DNA from: Nitrospira sp. BO4 | Lineage (GTDB): Bacteria; Nitrospirota; Nitrospiria; Nitrospirales; Nitrospiraceae | Assembly (NCBI GenBank): GCA_030144965.1 | Contig: JAMPUU010000012.1 | Coordinates: 372,001-436,000, forward strand | Direction: 5' to 3' | Length of the DNA: 64,000 bases | Shown here: piece by piece, positions 38,131 to 46,667 of the stretch | How positions within the stretch are numbered: position 1 is the stretch's first letter | Layout: each line of letters begins with the position of its first letter | Translations under genes and position numbers: made by a program | Notes under the pieces: model-generated | Database searches by the model: none | Told to the model about the DNA's origin: nothing | Seen by the model: the letters and a program-made list of their open reading frames with translations, nothing else

Positions 38131-38529
38131 TTAACCTTCCTCGCCTATGTCATAGCCGGGCTCGTCGTGCATCGGAGGTTCGGCACTTGGGCCGCCATCT
38201 TGGCGCTTCGGCATGAACGTCACCGTCTGCGCGACCACTTCGTGCTTACTGCGCTTTTGGCCATCTTCAGTTTCCCATCGGCGCTGCTGCAACCGGCCTT
38301 CGACGATCGCCCCATTCCCTTTGCTCAGATACTGTCCGCAATGTTCCGCCTGCCGGCCGAACACGACAATGTCCACAAAGCAGACCTCTTCTTTCAAATC
38401 TTCGGCCTGTTTAAACCGGCGGCTTACCGCGAGGCCAAAACTCGCCACCGGTGTCCCGCTCGGAGTGTACCGAAGCTCAGGATTCCTGGTGAGGTTTCCC
38501 ATCAGAATGACTTTGTTAAATCCGGCCAC
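38131..38529 (-). CDS. ssb: Single-stranded DNA-binding protein
   Basis: The 132-residue OB-fold protein starts MAGFNKVILMGNLTRNPELRYTPSG, typical of SSB, followed by VDIVVFGRQAEHCGQYLSKGNGAIVEGRLQ. The C-terminal tail is acidic but ends DIGEEG and not the usual DDIPF, so the classic protein-interaction tip is altered. It overlaps rpsF by 14 bases. Confidence 0.93.
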   Translation of the reverse strand: MAGFNKVILMGNLTRNPELRYTPSGTPVASFGLAVSRRFKQAEDLKEEVCFVDIVVFGRQAEHCGQYLSKGNGAIVEGRLQQRRWETEDGQKRSKHEVVAQTVTFMPKRQDGGPSAEPPMHDEPGYDIGEEG

Positions 38530-38863
38530 CGTCGGACTCCTGTGCTGAAGCTTCCACCGGACGCCGTTCCACCAACGGTTTTTCGTGATGGACCGTCAAA
38601 AACTTAATGATGTTGTCTTCCAATCGATAGGCTCGTTCGAGTTCGCCGACGGTGTTGTTCGGGGCCTTAAAATAGAAATAAGCGTAGGTGCCCTTCCGTT
38701 CGCGACGCACTTCGTAGGCGAGCTTTTTCTTCCCTAAATTTTCGGCTTTGATGAATTGGGCGCCGGTTTTGTCGGCGACATTTTTCATCTTGTCGATGAG
38801 CGTTTTCGTCTCCTCATCGGAGACGGACGGACGAATAATAAACAGAGACTCGTAGAGCTCCAT
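38516..38863 (-). CDS. rpsF: 30S ribosomal protein S6
   Basis: The 115-residue S6 starts MELYESLFIIRPSVSDEETK and has the YAYFYFKAPNNTVGELERAYRLEDNIIKFLTV segment. It is the first gene of the long operon running through ssb, rpsR, yceD, rpmF and the fatty acid genes. AGGAGG precedes the ATG. Confidence 0.97.
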   Translation of the reverse strand: MELYESLFIIRPSVSDEETKTLIDKMKNVADKTGAQFIKAENLGKKKLAYEVRRERKGTYAYFYFKAPNNTVGELERAYRLEDNIIKFLTVHHEKPLVERRPVEASAQESDGGRI

Positions 38864-38888
38864 GCAGCGATCCTCCTGGGCAAAGGCC

Positions 38889-38903
38889 CCCGAACCGGTC
38901 GGG
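38889..38903 (-). promoter_or_regulatory. Small hairpin in the rpsF leader
   Basis: In the transcribed leader CCCGA and TCGGG pair around a CCGGT loop, upstream of the rpsF ribosome site. S6:S18 autoregulatory leaders carry a CCG element next to a stem, so this may be such a site. The match is short and the call tentative. Confidence 0.3.
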
Positions 38904-38943
38904 AGCGAGGTGTAGGGCGCCTATTCGGCGAAAAGAACGGTGG

Positions 38944-38973
38944 ACGGTAGCACAGGATTTCTTACGCTGTCAA
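38944..38973 (-). promoter_or_regulatory. Candidate promoter of the rpsF operon
   Basis: On the minus strand there is TTGACA (38973-38968), an 18-base spacer and TACCGT (38949-38944). The leader to the rpsF ATG is about 75 bases. Confidence 0.6.
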
Positions 38974-39095
38974 TGAATCCGGTGAGACCGCACCATCGAT
39001 CGAACCCATGGAGCTCTTGTCACCGCACTCTCTGAGTGGATGAGGCTCATGGTTGAATGCCCAGATTCCAAAGGCCCGTAGGAAGTTTCCCCGCA

Positions 39096-39132
39096 TTGAC
39101 AGGAAGGTCTTCTGATTGTAACCATTGGTTAC
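39096..39132 (+). promoter_or_regulatory. Candidate imuB-dnaE2 promoter with palindromic operator
   Basis: TTGACA at 39096-39101 is followed 17 bases later by TAACCA, a weak -10. That -10 lies inside the perfect inverted repeat GTAACC-ATT-GGTTAC (39118-39132). The repeat is 24 bases before the imuB ATG. A repressor there would block the promoter, as expected for a damage-inducible gene pair. The regulator is unknown and the sequence is not a classic E. coli LexA box. Confidence 0.5.
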
Positions 39133-39155
39133 TTATTAGATCCGTTTGATTCGCG

Positions 39156-40337
39156 ATGGATCGACACATTGTCTGCCTTCACATCCCTTCCTTTGGAATC
39201 GTACTCGCCCGGGCGGGCGACGCTTCTCTCCGAAACAGACCGGTGGCCATGGCGCCGATCCATACACCGCGCGCGTTGATCCGCGAGATTTCCGCAGAAG
39301 CGTTTCGTGAAGGCATTCAGCCGGGTATGGCCGTAGACTTGGCGCAGCGGATCTGTCCCGGCTTGCGAGTGGTCTCTCCGGACTCATCGCTCATACAAGC
39401 CGCGCATCGTGAACTGCAGCATCGTGTCTCGTGTGTTGCACCGATCTGGGAATCGATCAGGCCCGGTTCGCTCTTCTTGGACCTCACCGGCACAACCCAC
39501 CTCTTCGGACCTCCTATCGACACGGCAACCCGCATCAGTCGAGAGTTGGCGCATCAGCAGGGATGGTACAGCACCATCGGGCTGGCGGGGAACAAGCTCG
39601 TTTCGCAATTGGCCGCAACGACATTGACCAAACCTCCGCAACTCCTCTCGATCCATTCCGGCTCAGAACAATCATTCCTGGCTCCGTTGCCGACCCTGTT
39701 GCTCCCCGGCCTTCATCGCGCCCAAACCTCACGAGTCTCGCAGCGGCTGGAGGATTTGAATCTCCTCACCCTTGGTGCGATCGCCTCCGTCTCATTGACA
39801 CACCTGCAAGCCGCCATCGGCGCTCCCGCTGGTTTGTTGCACGACTGGGCGCTGGGGATTGATTCCTCACCGGTCCGGTCACCGATCACGCAGCCGGTCA
39901 TCGAACGTATCATTCGTCTCGATCCGGATGAAGTAGACGACCGACTCTTGTTAGGTCGATTGTACGGACTATTGGAGCAGCTTTGCGCAACGCTTCGGCA
40001 ACAAGGGCGTGTGTGCCGGCATATCGCACTGACGGTTCGGCACAGCGACCATGTCGAACGGACCGCGCAAGAACGCTTGCCGCACGGCACGTACTGGGAG
40101 ATCGATCTCCATCCTATCGTGACACGACTCTTTTACCGGTGCTTCCACCGGCGGATACGCCTCACCCGTCTCACACTCCAGGTCGGTCGGCTGGAATCGC
40201 CTGCCGAGCAACTTTCGCTCTTCGACGAACCGAAGCCCACAGTCCTCCCATGCTCCCACCGGCTGTCACTGGCGCTGGATGACATTCGCGCGAAGTTTGG
40301 TGAACGGGCCCTGTCCTGGGGGAGAACGTTGCGATGA
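39156..40337 (+). CDS. imuB: ImuB-like Y-family DNA polymerase homologue
   Basis: The 393-residue protein follows the Y-family layout (palm, fingers, little finger). The first catalytic acidic residue is replaced (VCLHIPSFG) and the SIDEAFLD-type motif reads SIRPGSLFLDLTG, so the metal-binding residues are missing, as in ImuB. A beta-clamp-binding motif QLSLF is at residues 352-356. In the ImuB system it acts as a scaffold for DnaE2 in damage-induced mutagenesis. dnaE2 overlaps it by four bases (ATGA). No imuA is present. Confidence 0.88.
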   Translation: MDRHIVCLHIPSFGIVLARAGDASLRNRPVAMAPIHTPRALIREISAEAFREGIQPGMAVDLAQRICPGLRVVSPDSSLIQAAHRELQHRVSCVAPIWESIRPGSLFLDLTGTTHLFGPPIDTATRISRELAHQQGWYSTIGLAGNKLVSQLAATTLTKPPQLLSIHSGSEQSFLAPLPTLLLPGLHRAQTSRVSQRLEDLNLLTLGAIASVSLTHLQAAIGAPAGLLHDWALGIDSSPVRSPITQPVIERIIRLDPDEVDDRLLLGRLYGLLEQLCATLRQQGRVCRHIALTVRHSDHVERTAQERLPHGTYWEIDLHPIVTRLFYRCFHRRIRLTRLTLQVGRLESPAEQLSLFDEPKPTVLPCSHRLSLALDDIRAKFGERALSWGRTLR

Positions 40338-43300
40338 AGCCTTCCCCGTTCGTGCACCTGCATGTCCATTCGGACTATTCACCGATGCGCGGCGTGTCAT
40401 CGCTGGAAGAACTCTGCGCTTCGGCACACCGGCAAGGGTCGCCGGCCATGGCGTTGACCGATACGAACGGCTTGTACGGTGCGATTCGATTTGTCGCACA
40501 CGCAAAGCAACAGCGGCTCCGGCCGATTCTCGGCGCTGAACTGACGACGGCCGATCATCGGGCGGTCTTGCTGGCAAAAACACCGATCGGTTATGCCAAT
40601 CTCTGTCGCGTGCTGTCGGAGCGGCATTGCAACCCCTCGTTCGACTTCCTCGGATCTGTCTCACGCTATCGCGATAGTCTGATCCTTTTCACAGATGACG
40701 AAGAGGCGCTCACGGCTTGGGCCAAAGAATCACGGCAAGATCTCTATGTCGAAGTGACGCCTGGGCGCACGATGCACCGTACGCTGCTCTTCAGTCGCCA
40801 TATCGAGCTTCCACCTGTCGCCACCAACCGCGTGTACTTCTCCCAAGCAGACGGCTTTGCCACGCATCGCCTATTGCGTGCCATCGCCCTCAACACAACT
40901 CTGTCACGGTTGCCGGAAGACGCCTGCTGTCGACCCACGCAATGGCTGATGCCGCCCACGCTCATGGCATCTCAGTTCCTGCACGTCCCGGAAGCAGTGG
41001 AAAACACCGCCCGCATTGCCGACGCGTGCTACAACGACTGGCGCTTCGGCGAAACCATCTTCCCGGCCTTTCGCCGGCTGTCCGACGAAGACGCATTCAT
41101 GACGCTCAAAGAGGAGACCTATGCCGGTGCACATAATCGATACGGTGTGCTTTCACAGGAGATTCGCGATCGGATTGAAAAAGAGTTGGCGATCATCCGA
41201 GAGAAACGTTTTGCCCACTATTTTCTGGTCGTGGAAGACATCGTCCAGGAGTCAAAGCGGACCACCTGCGGCCGTGGTTCAGTCGCGGCCTCGATCGTCT
41301 CGTACTGTCTCAACATCACCCATGTCGATCCGATCAAGCATCACCTCTTCTTTGAACGGTTTCTCAATTCCGGCCGCAAGGATCCGCCGGACATCGATAT
41401 CGACTTTGCATGGGATGAGCGCGACGACGTTTTGAGGTGGATATTCAAGCAGTATGGCGACCGCCAGGCTGCCATGGTGGCGAATCAGAACAGTCTGGGC
41501 TTCCGAGCCGCAATCCGCGAAGTCGCCAAAGTGTACGGTATGCCGGCCGACGAAATCGGCAGGGTGTCTTCACGCGTGGGACGTCAAAAAGATCTCCTTG
41601 GCTTTTCCACTCCACCGACCATCCGGCAATGGCTCCATCGAGTGTCACAAATCCTACAACTGAAAGCACCGTGGCCCGAGATTTTGGCCCAGGCACTGAA
41701 GGCACAAAACCACTTTCGCCATCTCTCTACGCATTGTGGCGGAGTCGTCATCGTGCCGGACGACATTCGACGCTATGTGCCCGTCGAGATCACAGCGAAG
41801 GGCCTGCCCGTCATCCAATGGGAAAAGGATCAGACGGAGGACGCCGGGCTCGTCAAGATCGATATATTAGGCAATCGGTCATTGGCTGTGATCCGGGACG
41901 CCTTAGTGGCCATCGCCAAGCATACGGGCCGGACGATCGATTACGAAACCTGGGATCCGCTGGAGGATGCCGCCACGCAGGAAGCGATCCGATGCGGCGA
42001 TACGATCGGTTGCTTCTACATAGAATCGCCCGCCACACGCCTTTTGTTGAGAAAACTATGGATCGGCATGCCGCCACACCGCCGTGCGGTGGCCGATGTA
42101 TTCGAGTATCTGGTCATGGTTTCGTCCCTGGTCAGACCTGCCACCAATGCCTTCGTCGAAGACTTCATCCGACGAGCGCAAGAAGGTTCCTGCGCATACT
42201 GGCATGACAAGTTGGAGGGAATTTTGGATGAAACACACGGCATCATGACCTATCAGGAAGACGTCTCGAAGGTGGCGATGGCCCTGGCGGACTTTTCCGT
42301 CGAAGATGCGGATCAGCTACGCAAGATCATCAGCAAGAAACACAAACAACGGCAACTGCGGGACTACTATCGGCAGTTTTACCGCGGAGCAGAAAACAAT
42401 CATGCGTCACCGGAGACAATCGACAGAATCTGGAAGATGATCATGAGCTTCGCCGGCTACAGCTTTTGCAAACCCCATTCGGCCAGCTATGCCCAGGTGT
42501 CGTTCAAGTCTGCATATCTCCGAACCCACTATCCGGCGGAATTCCTTGCCGCCGTCATCAGCAACCAGGGGGGCTTTTATTCGACCTTTGCGTATGTCTC
42601 GGAGGCTCGGCGCATGGGATTGGCCATCCTTCTACCGGACATCAACGCAAGCGATTGGGCTTACCGCGGCGAAGGCGAGCGGCTGCGGATGGGTCTGATG
42701 CAGATCAAGACCATCCCTCAAGAATTCGGCAAAAGAATTATCGAGGAACGTACTCAGAATGGTTTCTATCGGTCGTTTCAGGACTTTCTGGGGCGTGTGA
42801 AGCCGGAGCCGGCGCATGCCAGAATATTGGTCCGCGCTGGCTGCTGTGACTCCATCGCCGGCGAGCTGACAAGACCGGCCTTGCTCTGGCGCCTGTACGC
42901 AGGCAGCGATTCCACGTCAAACCCCTTGCCGGTGCCCGACGACTATTCTGCTGTTCAAAAGCGGGCGCATGAAATCGAGTCGTTCGGATTTCTTGCCAGC
43001 CGCCATCCTTTGACCCTTTATCGCAAGCAGATCGAACAGCTCCGGCCGGTGCCGGCCTCCCAGATGCATCGCTTCGTCGACCAGCGCATCACGATGGTCG
43101 GCTTGTTGATCACGGAAAAGGCCGCTGAAACGAAGCACGGCCACGTTATGGAATTCATGACCCTCGAAGACGTCACCGCTCTCTACGATGCCACGCTGTT
43201 TCCCAACGTCTATCGCCGTTGCTGTCATCTGCTCTCACCAAACCGGCCATATGTGGTCCGTGGACTGGTGGAAGAAACATTCGGTGTCGTGACACTGACC

Positions 43301-43381
43301 GTGCATGATCTCCGACTCCTGGAGCCGACAATGGGCGACATACAGGACCGGTTGAGCCGGTATGAATACGCTGACGGTTGA
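40334..43381 (+). CDS. dnaE2: Error-prone DNA polymerase III alpha subunit (DnaE2/ImuC)
   Basis: The 1015-residue C-family polymerase is shorter than replicative DnaE. It has an N-terminal PHP domain (HLHVHSDYSPMRG) in which ALTDTNG replaces the usual TDHG. The palm has GRGSVAASIVSYCLNITHVDP and PPDIDIDFAWDERDD, with catalytic aspartates around 355-357, plus THCGGVVIVPDDI. A C-terminal OB fold reads ITMVGLLITEKAAETKHGH. The tau-binding tail of DnaE is absent. Pairing with imuB identifies it as the translesion DnaE2. Confidence 0.93.
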   Translation: MKPSPFVHLHVHSDYSPMRGVSSLEELCASAHRQGSPAMALTDTNGLYGAIRFVAHAKQQRLRPILGAELTTADHRAVLLAKTPIGYANLCRVLSERHCNPSFDFLGSVSRYRDSLILFTDDEEALTAWAKESRQDLYVEVTPGRTMHRTLLFSRHIELPPVATNRVYFSQADGFATHRLLRAIALNTTLSRLPEDACCRPTQWLMPPTLMASQFLHVPEAVENTARIADACYNDWRFGETIFPAFRRLSDEDAFMTLKEETYAGAHNRYGVLSQEIRDRIEKELAIIREKRFAHYFLVVEDIVQESKRTTCGRGSVAASIVSYCLNITHVDPIKHHLFFERFLNSGRKDPPDIDIDFAWDERDDVLRWIFKQYGDRQAAMVANQNSLGFRAAIREVAKVYGMPADEIGRVSSRVGRQKDLLGFSTPPTIRQWLHRVSQILQLKAPWPEILAQALKAQNHFRHLSTHCGGVVIVPDDIRRYVPVEITAKGLPVIQWEKDQTEDAGLVKIDILGNRSLAVIRDALVAIAKHTGRTIDYETWDPLEDAATQEAIRCGDTIGCFYIESPATRLLLRKLWIGMPPHRRAVADVFEYLVMVSSLVRPATNAFVEDFIRRAQEGSCAYWHDKLEGILDETHGIMTYQEDVSKVAMALADFSVEDADQLRKIISKKHKQRQLRDYYRQFYRGAENNHASPETIDRIWKMIMSFAGYSFCKPHSASYAQVSFKSAYLRTHYPAEFLAAVISNQGGFYSTFAYVSEARRMGLAILLPDINASDWAYRGEGERLRMGLMQIKTIPQEFGKRIIEERTQNGFYRSFQDFLGRVKPEPAHARILVRAGCCDSIAGELTRPALLWRLYAGSDSTSNPLPVPDDYSAVQKRAHEIESFGFLASRHPLTLYRKQIEQLRPVPASQMHRFVDQRITMVGLLITEKAAETKHGHVMEFMTLEDVTALYDATLFPNVYRRCCHLLSPNRPYVVRGLVEETFGVVTLTVHDLRLLEPTMGDIQDRLSRYEYADG

Positions 43382-43390
43382 TCGCGCATC

Positions 43391-43421
43391 ATGAGTTATA
43401 GGAACCTCTTCTATAACTCAT
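43391..43421. promoter_or_regulatory. Inverted-repeat operator 1 upstream of the Fic gene
   Basis: ATGAGTTATAG (43391-43401) and CTATAACTCAT (43411-43421) are perfect complements around a nine-base spacer. It begins ten bases after the dnaE2 stop. A related 31-base repeat follows at 43436. This looks like a dimer-binding operator; a terminator is less likely because there is no T-run. Confidence 0.65.
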
Positions 43422-43435
43422 GCAATTACTCTATT

Positions 43436-43466
43436 ATGAGCTATACGAGAGGGGTTTATCACTCAT
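43436..43466. promoter_or_regulatory. Inverted-repeat operator 2 at the Fic start
   Basis: ATGAGCTATA (43436-43445) and TATCACTCAT (43457-43466) form an imperfect copy of operator 1, with the same 31-base total length and a 45-base centre-to-centre distance. A TATTAT -10-like box (43432-43437) overlaps its left edge, and its right arm runs into the ATG at 43465. Occupation would block transcription of the Fic gene. Confidence 0.6.
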
Positions 43467-44589
43467 GACATGGAATTGGCAGCAAGAAGACTGGCCGAAC
43501 TTCAACTACGACCGGGAGGCCCTGGCTCAACACGAGACTCAATTTATCCATGAAGCAGGAATGATTCATGGCGCCATCAAACATCTCACGGAGGGGGATC
43601 AATCACAGCTCACCATTGATCTCATCAGCAACGAAGCCGTCACCACTTCGGAGATCGAGGGGGAAACACTCAACCGCGACTCCGTGCAATCGTCCATTCG
43701 ACGGAATTTCGGACTGGATACGGATAACAGAAAAATCCCTCTCGCTGAACAAGGCATTGCTGCCCTAATGTCCGATCTCTATCGGCACTCCGGCACCACG
43801 CTCTCTCATGAGCAATTGTTTGACTGGCATACGATGCTGATGCGTGGGCGGAAGGACCTGACCCCTATCGGCGCGTACCGGACTACCGAGAGTCCGATGC
43901 AAGTGGTGTCGGGTCCCATCGCAACTCCCAAGGTGCATTTTGAAGCACCGCCGTCGCATCGAGTTTCGATGGAGATGAACGGATTTCTTGCGTGGTTCAA
44001 CGATACGGCACCAGATGGGCAGCAGCCGCTTCCTGCACTGATGCGGGCAGGCATCGCACACCTGTACTTCGAATCGATCCATCCGTTTGAAGACGGCAAT
44101 GGGCGGATTGGGCGAGCGCTGTCGGAAAAGGCCTTGTCCCAAAACCTGGGCAGGCCGACGCTCATCGCGCTGTCTCAGACGATCTGCCGAAACCGGAAGG
44201 CGTATTACACGGCTCTTGAGGACAACAATGGGGCATTAGACATCACCGACTGGCTCATCTATTTCACACGAACCGTTCTGGAAGCACAGCAGTACACCCA
44301 ACGCCTCATCGATTTCCTCATTGCCAAAACCAGACTGCATGATCGTCTGCGGGGGAACCTCAATGAACGGCAGGACAAAGCACTGGGACGCATGTTTCGG
44401 GAAGGACTTGACGGCTTCAAAGGCGGACTCAGTGCCCAGAACTACCTCAAAATCACAAACACCTCCAGAGCCACCGCAACCAGAGATTTACAGAGCTTGG
44501 TAGAACTGGGCGCACTCCGAAAAACCGGTGAACTCAAACACACCCGGTACTGGCTGAATATCCTCAAAGAGCATCGCGCAAAATCGTAA
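43465..44589 (+). CDS. Fic-family protein with C-terminal winged helix
   Basis: The 374-residue protein (from the ATG at 43465) has the Fic active site HPFEDGNGRIGR starting at His206, and the inhibitory-helix motif TSEIEGE at 61-67 upstream of the core (class II arrangement). Its C-terminus (QNYLKITNTSRATATRDLQSLVELGALRKTG) is a winged-helix DNA-binding domain. It probably AMPylates a protein and may bind its own operators. GAGAGGGG precedes this ATG. The in-frame ATG at 43420 lies inside operator 1 and would put both operators inside or across the gene. The target is unknown. Confidence 0.88.
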   Translation: MTWNWQQEDWPNFNYDREALAQHETQFIHEAGMIHGAIKHLTEGDQSQLTIDLISNEAVTTSEIEGETLNRDSVQSSIRRNFGLDTDNRKIPLAEQGIAALMSDLYRHSGTTLSHEQLFDWHTMLMRGRKDLTPIGAYRTTESPMQVVSGPIATPKVHFEAPPSHRVSMEMNGFLAWFNDTAPDGQQPLPALMRAGIAHLYFESIHPFEDGNGRIGRALSEKALSQNLGRPTLIALSQTICRNRKAYYTALEDNNGALDITDWLIYFTRTVLEAQQYTQRLIDFLIAKTRLHDRLRGNLNERQDKALGRMFREGLDGFKGGLSAQNYLKITNTSRATATRDLQSLVELGALRKTGELKHTRYWLNILKEHRAKS

Positions 44590-44664
44590 TGTGAATCTGC
44601 GATGGTGTGACCTTGTCATGAATACAGTGACGGCTGATCGTATCATTCGCGCCCTAAGGTAAGG

Positions 44665-44802
44665 ATGAGCGCCAAGAAGTACCTGGCACTCGCCGGCGCA
44701 TCGAAAGCGACTGCGACACGCGATTTGCAGGATCTGGCAGAGAAGGGCATCTTCGCGCCTGTCGGCGGCGGTAGGAGCACTCGCTACCAGATCAGCTTGT
44801 AG
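44665..44802 (+). pseudogene. Remnant of a second Fic protein's C-terminal winged helix
   Basis: A 45-codon open stretch, MSAKKYLALAGASKATATRDLQDL and on to GGGRSTRYQISL, stops with TAG. It aligns with the end of the complete Fic protein (SAQNYLKITNTSRATATRDLQSL...LKHTRYWLNI). No Fic core precedes it. The 75 bases between it and the intact gene hold no recognisable domain. It is most likely the tail of a deleted paralogue. A small free-standing regulator is possible, since AAGG lies just before the ATG. Confidence 0.7.
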
Positions 44803-44932
44803 TCCCACGACGAAGAACCTGAAGCAAGTTGGTTTTACAAGATGTGCGGCCTCATCAAGATTTCAGTAGAGACAGGAAGCGCGAGTCGTTGATGGACAAG
44901 GGAAATCACCCGCTGCCCTTCGTGAAAACACC
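44803..44932. other. Non-coding gap after the Fic remnant
   Basis: Together with 44590-44664 this makes up the rest of a 390-base gene-poor gap between the Fic gene and ychF. No open frame with a start and ribosome site, RNA gene or repeat is visible apart from the remnant and the palindrome that follows. Confidence 0.55.
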
Positions 44933-44954
44933 GTTGCATGGTGAACCATGCAAC
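44933..44954. repeat. 22-base perfect palindrome between convergent genes
   Basis: GTTGCATGGT and ACCATGCAAC flank a two-base centre. It lies 25 bases past the end of ychF (minus). The minus-strand continuation GGTGTTTTC gives only a weak U-tract. It may be a transcription stop or a protein site. A two-base loop is too tight for a full hairpin, so a DNA-binding site is as likely. Confidence 0.5.
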
Positions 44955-44979
44955 AGCAACAGGACCCGCGAGTGAGCGA

Positions 44980-46071
44980 CTAGACGTTAAATCTAAAGTA
45001 GACGATATCCGCTTCTTTGATAACGTAGTCTTTGCCTTCCAGGCGGAAGAGTCCCTTTTCCTTCACCTTCGCTTCCGTCCCGCAGGCCAGCAGATCGTCG
45101 TAGTGATAGACTTCGGCGCGGATGAAGCCGCGTTCCATGTCGGAGTGGATCTTGCCCGCCGCTTGAGGCGCTTTGGTGCCTCGCGGAATCGGCCAGGCGC
45201 GAGATTCGATCTCCCCGGCCGTGAAGAAGGTCACCAAGTCCAGCAGGGTGTAGGCTTCTCGTGTCAACCGCACAAGTCCCGATTCGGTCAGTCCCATTTC
45301 GTTCAGAAAGTCTGCCCGCTCGCTCTCAGGCAACGACGACAACTCGGCTTCCAGCTGCCCGCAGATCGTCACAACCCTGGCGCCACGCTTCGCCGCAAAC
45401 TCGCGTACCATCTGAACCATAGCCTCATCGGTGTTCTTGCCTTCGGAGACATTGGCGATAAACAGAACCGGCTTGGCCGAGAGCAACTGACATTCGTTGA
45501 GAATCACCCGCTCTTCCGCCGAATACTCCCGGTTGCCCAACCACTCGCCTTTATCGAGCAATCCGATCAGTTTGGCGAGAAACTCCACTTCAAACGCGGC
45601 TTTTTTGTCCCCAGCGCGCACCTTCTTTTCAGTCTTTTGTTTTCGTCGATCAAGCGTTTCCAAATCGGATAACATGAGCTCGGTTTCGATCACCCCGATG
45701 TCACGGAGCGGATCGATCCCGCCGCTGACGTGAACCACATCGGTTCCTTGGAAACACCGCACGACATGCAGCAACGCATCCACTTCGCGGATGTGGCCAA
45801 GAAATTGATTGCCGAGTCCTTCGCCTTTGCTGGCCCCCTCGACAAGCCCGGCAATGTCTCGCACTTCGAGCGTGCTGTAGGTCGTTTTCTTCGACGTGAA
45901 GATCTCGGTCAGCTTGATGAGGCGAGGGTCCGGAACCAGTGCAATACCGGTGTTCGGATCTACCGTCGCAAAGGGATAATTGGCCGCTAAGGCGCCGCCG
46001 CCGGTCAGCGCATTGAAGACGGTGGTCTTGCCGACGTTCGGCAAGCCGATCATGCCGCAACACAAGCCCAT
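44980..46071 (-). CDS. ychF: Ribosome-binding ATPase YchF
   Basis: The 363-residue Obg-family protein has the P-loop [15 protein letters not shown] near residue 10, [41 protein letters not shown]-type G3 region ([17 protein letters not shown]) and the NVSEGK loop in place of NKxD, as usual for the ATP-preferring YchF. The TGS-like C-terminus ends DIVYFRFNV. It starts directly after pth and is likely translated from the same mRNA. Confidence 0.96.
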   Translation of the reverse strand: [363 protein letters not shown]

Positions 46072-46665
46072 TTAATTCGTGTCCTCTTCTTCGTTCGTAG
46101 CCTTCTCTCTAACATTGAACTGATTCATCGCAACGTCCGGTCCTCGATGAATCAGACATTCCAGCGCATCGACGGCCCGCTCCAAACAGGGTTCAAATAT
46201 GACCAGCTCATCTTTCGACACCGGCTCCAAGACATAGTCGGGGGAATCTTGACCCGGGGCAGGCCGGCCGATCCCGATCTTCATCCTGACGAATTGCGGA
46301 GTCCCGAGCGCCTCGATGATGGACTTAATTCCGTTATGTCCCCCGTTGCCACCAGCCAGTTTAATCCGCAGCCGCCCTGGCTCCAGGTCCAAATCATCGT
46401 GGACGACAATGAGATCGCCGGGAGTGAGCGTGAATTCGCGCAGGAGGCCTTTCAGTGGAGGACCGGAAATATTCATCCAGTCGAGCAGGCCGGCAAGCTC
46501 GATCAGTTCTCTTCCAAGTCGCCCGGAGCCTCGCTGGGCTGTGCCGCGTGGTGAGAGCCTGATCGACCATCGAGCGGCGGCCCGTTCGATGACCCACATA
46601 CCGACATTGTGGCGGGTCTGGGCGTAGGCTCTGCCGGGGTTGCCCAGTCCAACGAGAAGGCGCAA
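46072..46665 (-). CDS. pth: Peptidyl-tRNA hydrolase
   Basis: The 197-residue Pth begins LLVGLGNPGRAYAQTRHNVGMWV, which includes the catalytic His. It continues DDLDLEPGRLRIKLAGGNGGHNGIKSI and RMKIGIGRP. It releases tRNA from stalled peptidyl-tRNA. The start appears to be TTG, two bases after the rplY stop and without a good ribosome site, so it is probably coupled to rplY. The C-terminal tail is charged. Confidence 0.95.
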   Translation of the reverse strand: MRLLVGLGNPGRAYAQTRHNVGMWVIERAAARWSIRLSPRGTAQRGSGRLGRELIELAGLLDWMNISGPPLKGLLREFTLTPGDLIVVHDDLDLEPGRLRIKLAGGNGGHNGIKSIIEALGTPQFVRMKIGIGRPAPGQDSPDYVLEPVSKDELVIFEPCLERAVDALECLIHRGPDVAMNQFNVREKATNEEEDTN

Positions 46666-46667
46666 CG

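Noticed and set aside
39169-40337. imuB as a catalytic Pol IV (dinB)
   Set aside because: The first acidic residue and the SIDE-type motif are replaced, so metal-dependent polymerisation is unlikely.
44488-44808. A 106-codon minus-strand frame across the Fic end and remnant
   Set aside because: It is antisense to the Fic gene end, has no ribosome site and no recognisable domain.
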